Assembly (NCBI GenBank): GCA_044375695.1
Contig: JBILMG010000013.1
Location: 1 to 18,769, forward strand
DNA length: 18,769 bases
Direction of reading: 5' to 3'
Source of the DNA: DATDYW01 sp044375695
GTDB taxonomy: Bacteria > Patescibacteriota > Minisyncoccia > Phycocordibacterales > JAACPR01
Part shown: piece by piece, positions 18,424-18,769 of the stretch
Layout of the letters: the number at the start of each line of letters is the position of its first letter
How positions within the stretch are numbered: the first letter of the stretch is position 1
The notes under the pieces: generated by a model
What the model saw: only the letters and a program-made list of their open reading frames with translations
Database searches by the model: none
What the model was told of the DNA's origin: nothing
Translations under genes and position numbers: made by a program

Positions 18424-18769
18424 ATGAATAGAAAACAAACACAAAACGCCGGCGCGAGCCGGCGGCTCTTCCTGGAATGGCTACGGCCGTTCCGCGGGCA
18501 AATAGCCATGCACCTCGGCACGCTCATCCTGGTCACCGCCATCACCGCCACCGTGCCGTACTTTACCGGCGCGCTCGCGGGGTGCGTGGCCGCGGGCGAC
18601 GCCGCGGGCGCCTACCGAAACATCGCCTACGCCGCGGGCGCTACCCTCGTCTGCCAGGTTCTCTGGTTTACCTGGTGGCGCCGCGACCTCCGGTGCTTCG
18701 AGCGCGAGCTGCCGCGTACCATCGAGAAACTCGGCCTGGATATGGTCGCGCGGTTCTCGCTCGGCCAGT
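18424..18769 (+). CDS. ABC exporter, N-terminal membrane domain (partial)
   Basis: The window ends after 115 codons. MNRKQTQNAGASRRLFLEWLRPFRGQ is a cytoplasmic N-terminus with an amphipathic elbow helix. Two membrane helices follow at about residues 27-50 and 68-90, with YFTGALAGCVAAGDAAGAY as the first outer loop. Then comes the LRCFERELPRTIEKLGLDMVARF coupling-helix region. This is the pattern of type I exporters of the MsbA/LmrA class, where this domain is normally fused to an ATPase. The ATPase would lie beyond the window. The substrate is unknown. Confidence 0.75.
   Translation, partial: MNRKQTQNAGASRRLFLEWLRPFRGQIAMHLGTLILVTAITATVPYFTGALAGCVAAGDAAGAYRNIAYAAGATLVCQVLWFTWWRRDLRCFERELPRTIEKLGLDMVARFSLGQ

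Overview
The window is a gene-dense, GC-rich bacterial segment with about 22 protein genes. No rRNA, tRNA, CRISPR array, insertion sequence or prophage gene was seen. Several traits suggest a member of the Patescibacteria/CPR, but this is inference and no marker gene here fixes the lineage. These traits are compact genes with little or no Shine-Dalgarno signal, a PIF1-type helicase with a C-terminal helix-turn-helix, a divergent peptide deformylase, many small orphan membrane proteins and few biosynthetic genes. Of 21 readable stop codons, 13 are TAG, 8 are TGA and none is TAA.

Layout. 1-111: end of an unidentified gene. 190-588 (-): four-helix membrane protein, divergent from a helicase (700-2514) and a peptide deformylase-like gene (2542-3102, terminator after it). 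3216-4423: membrane-anchored lipocalin-like protein and a CcdA/DsbD-type thiol transporter. 4450-6175: DUF3592-like membrane protein overlapping an HI0933-type flavoprotein. 6203-7147: AEC-family carrier. 7251-8159: SLOG/LOG-like Rossmann protein behind a consensus promoter and a 10-codon upstream ORF. 8232-9837: DoxX-like membrane protein, with an in-frame TGA where the family has tryptophan, followed by type II NADH dehydrogenase. 9901-10692 (-): TrpF-like TIM barrel lacking the catalytic cysteine. 10986-12776: typA/bipA. 12845-13324 (-): membrane protein with a palindromic operator inside its promoter. 13386-14093 (-): class II glutamine amidotransferase. 14168-15097 (-): ATP-grasp-like protein. 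15405-15818: Zincin_1 metallopeptidase. 15874-16749 and 16905-17765 (-): two tandem paralogues that I read as shortened serpins. 17880-18335: PAP2 phosphatase. 18424-end: ABC exporter, truncated by the window edge.

Two things stand out. First, the two serpin-like genes (286 and 291 residues) keep the serpin order of conserved segments from helix F to the C-terminus, including a hinge and a reactive-loop-length insert, but lack roughly 80-90 residues of the usual N-terminal half. Each copy has its own promoter and a related hairpin leader.

Second, initiation signals are very regular. Six genes have a -10 hexamer ending exactly six bases before the start codon (five GTG, one ATG), which predicts leaderless mRNAs. 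Most of the remaining independently transcribed genes start with ATG after A-rich, G-poor leaders. Most intrinsic terminators share a TTTTCTTTT tail.
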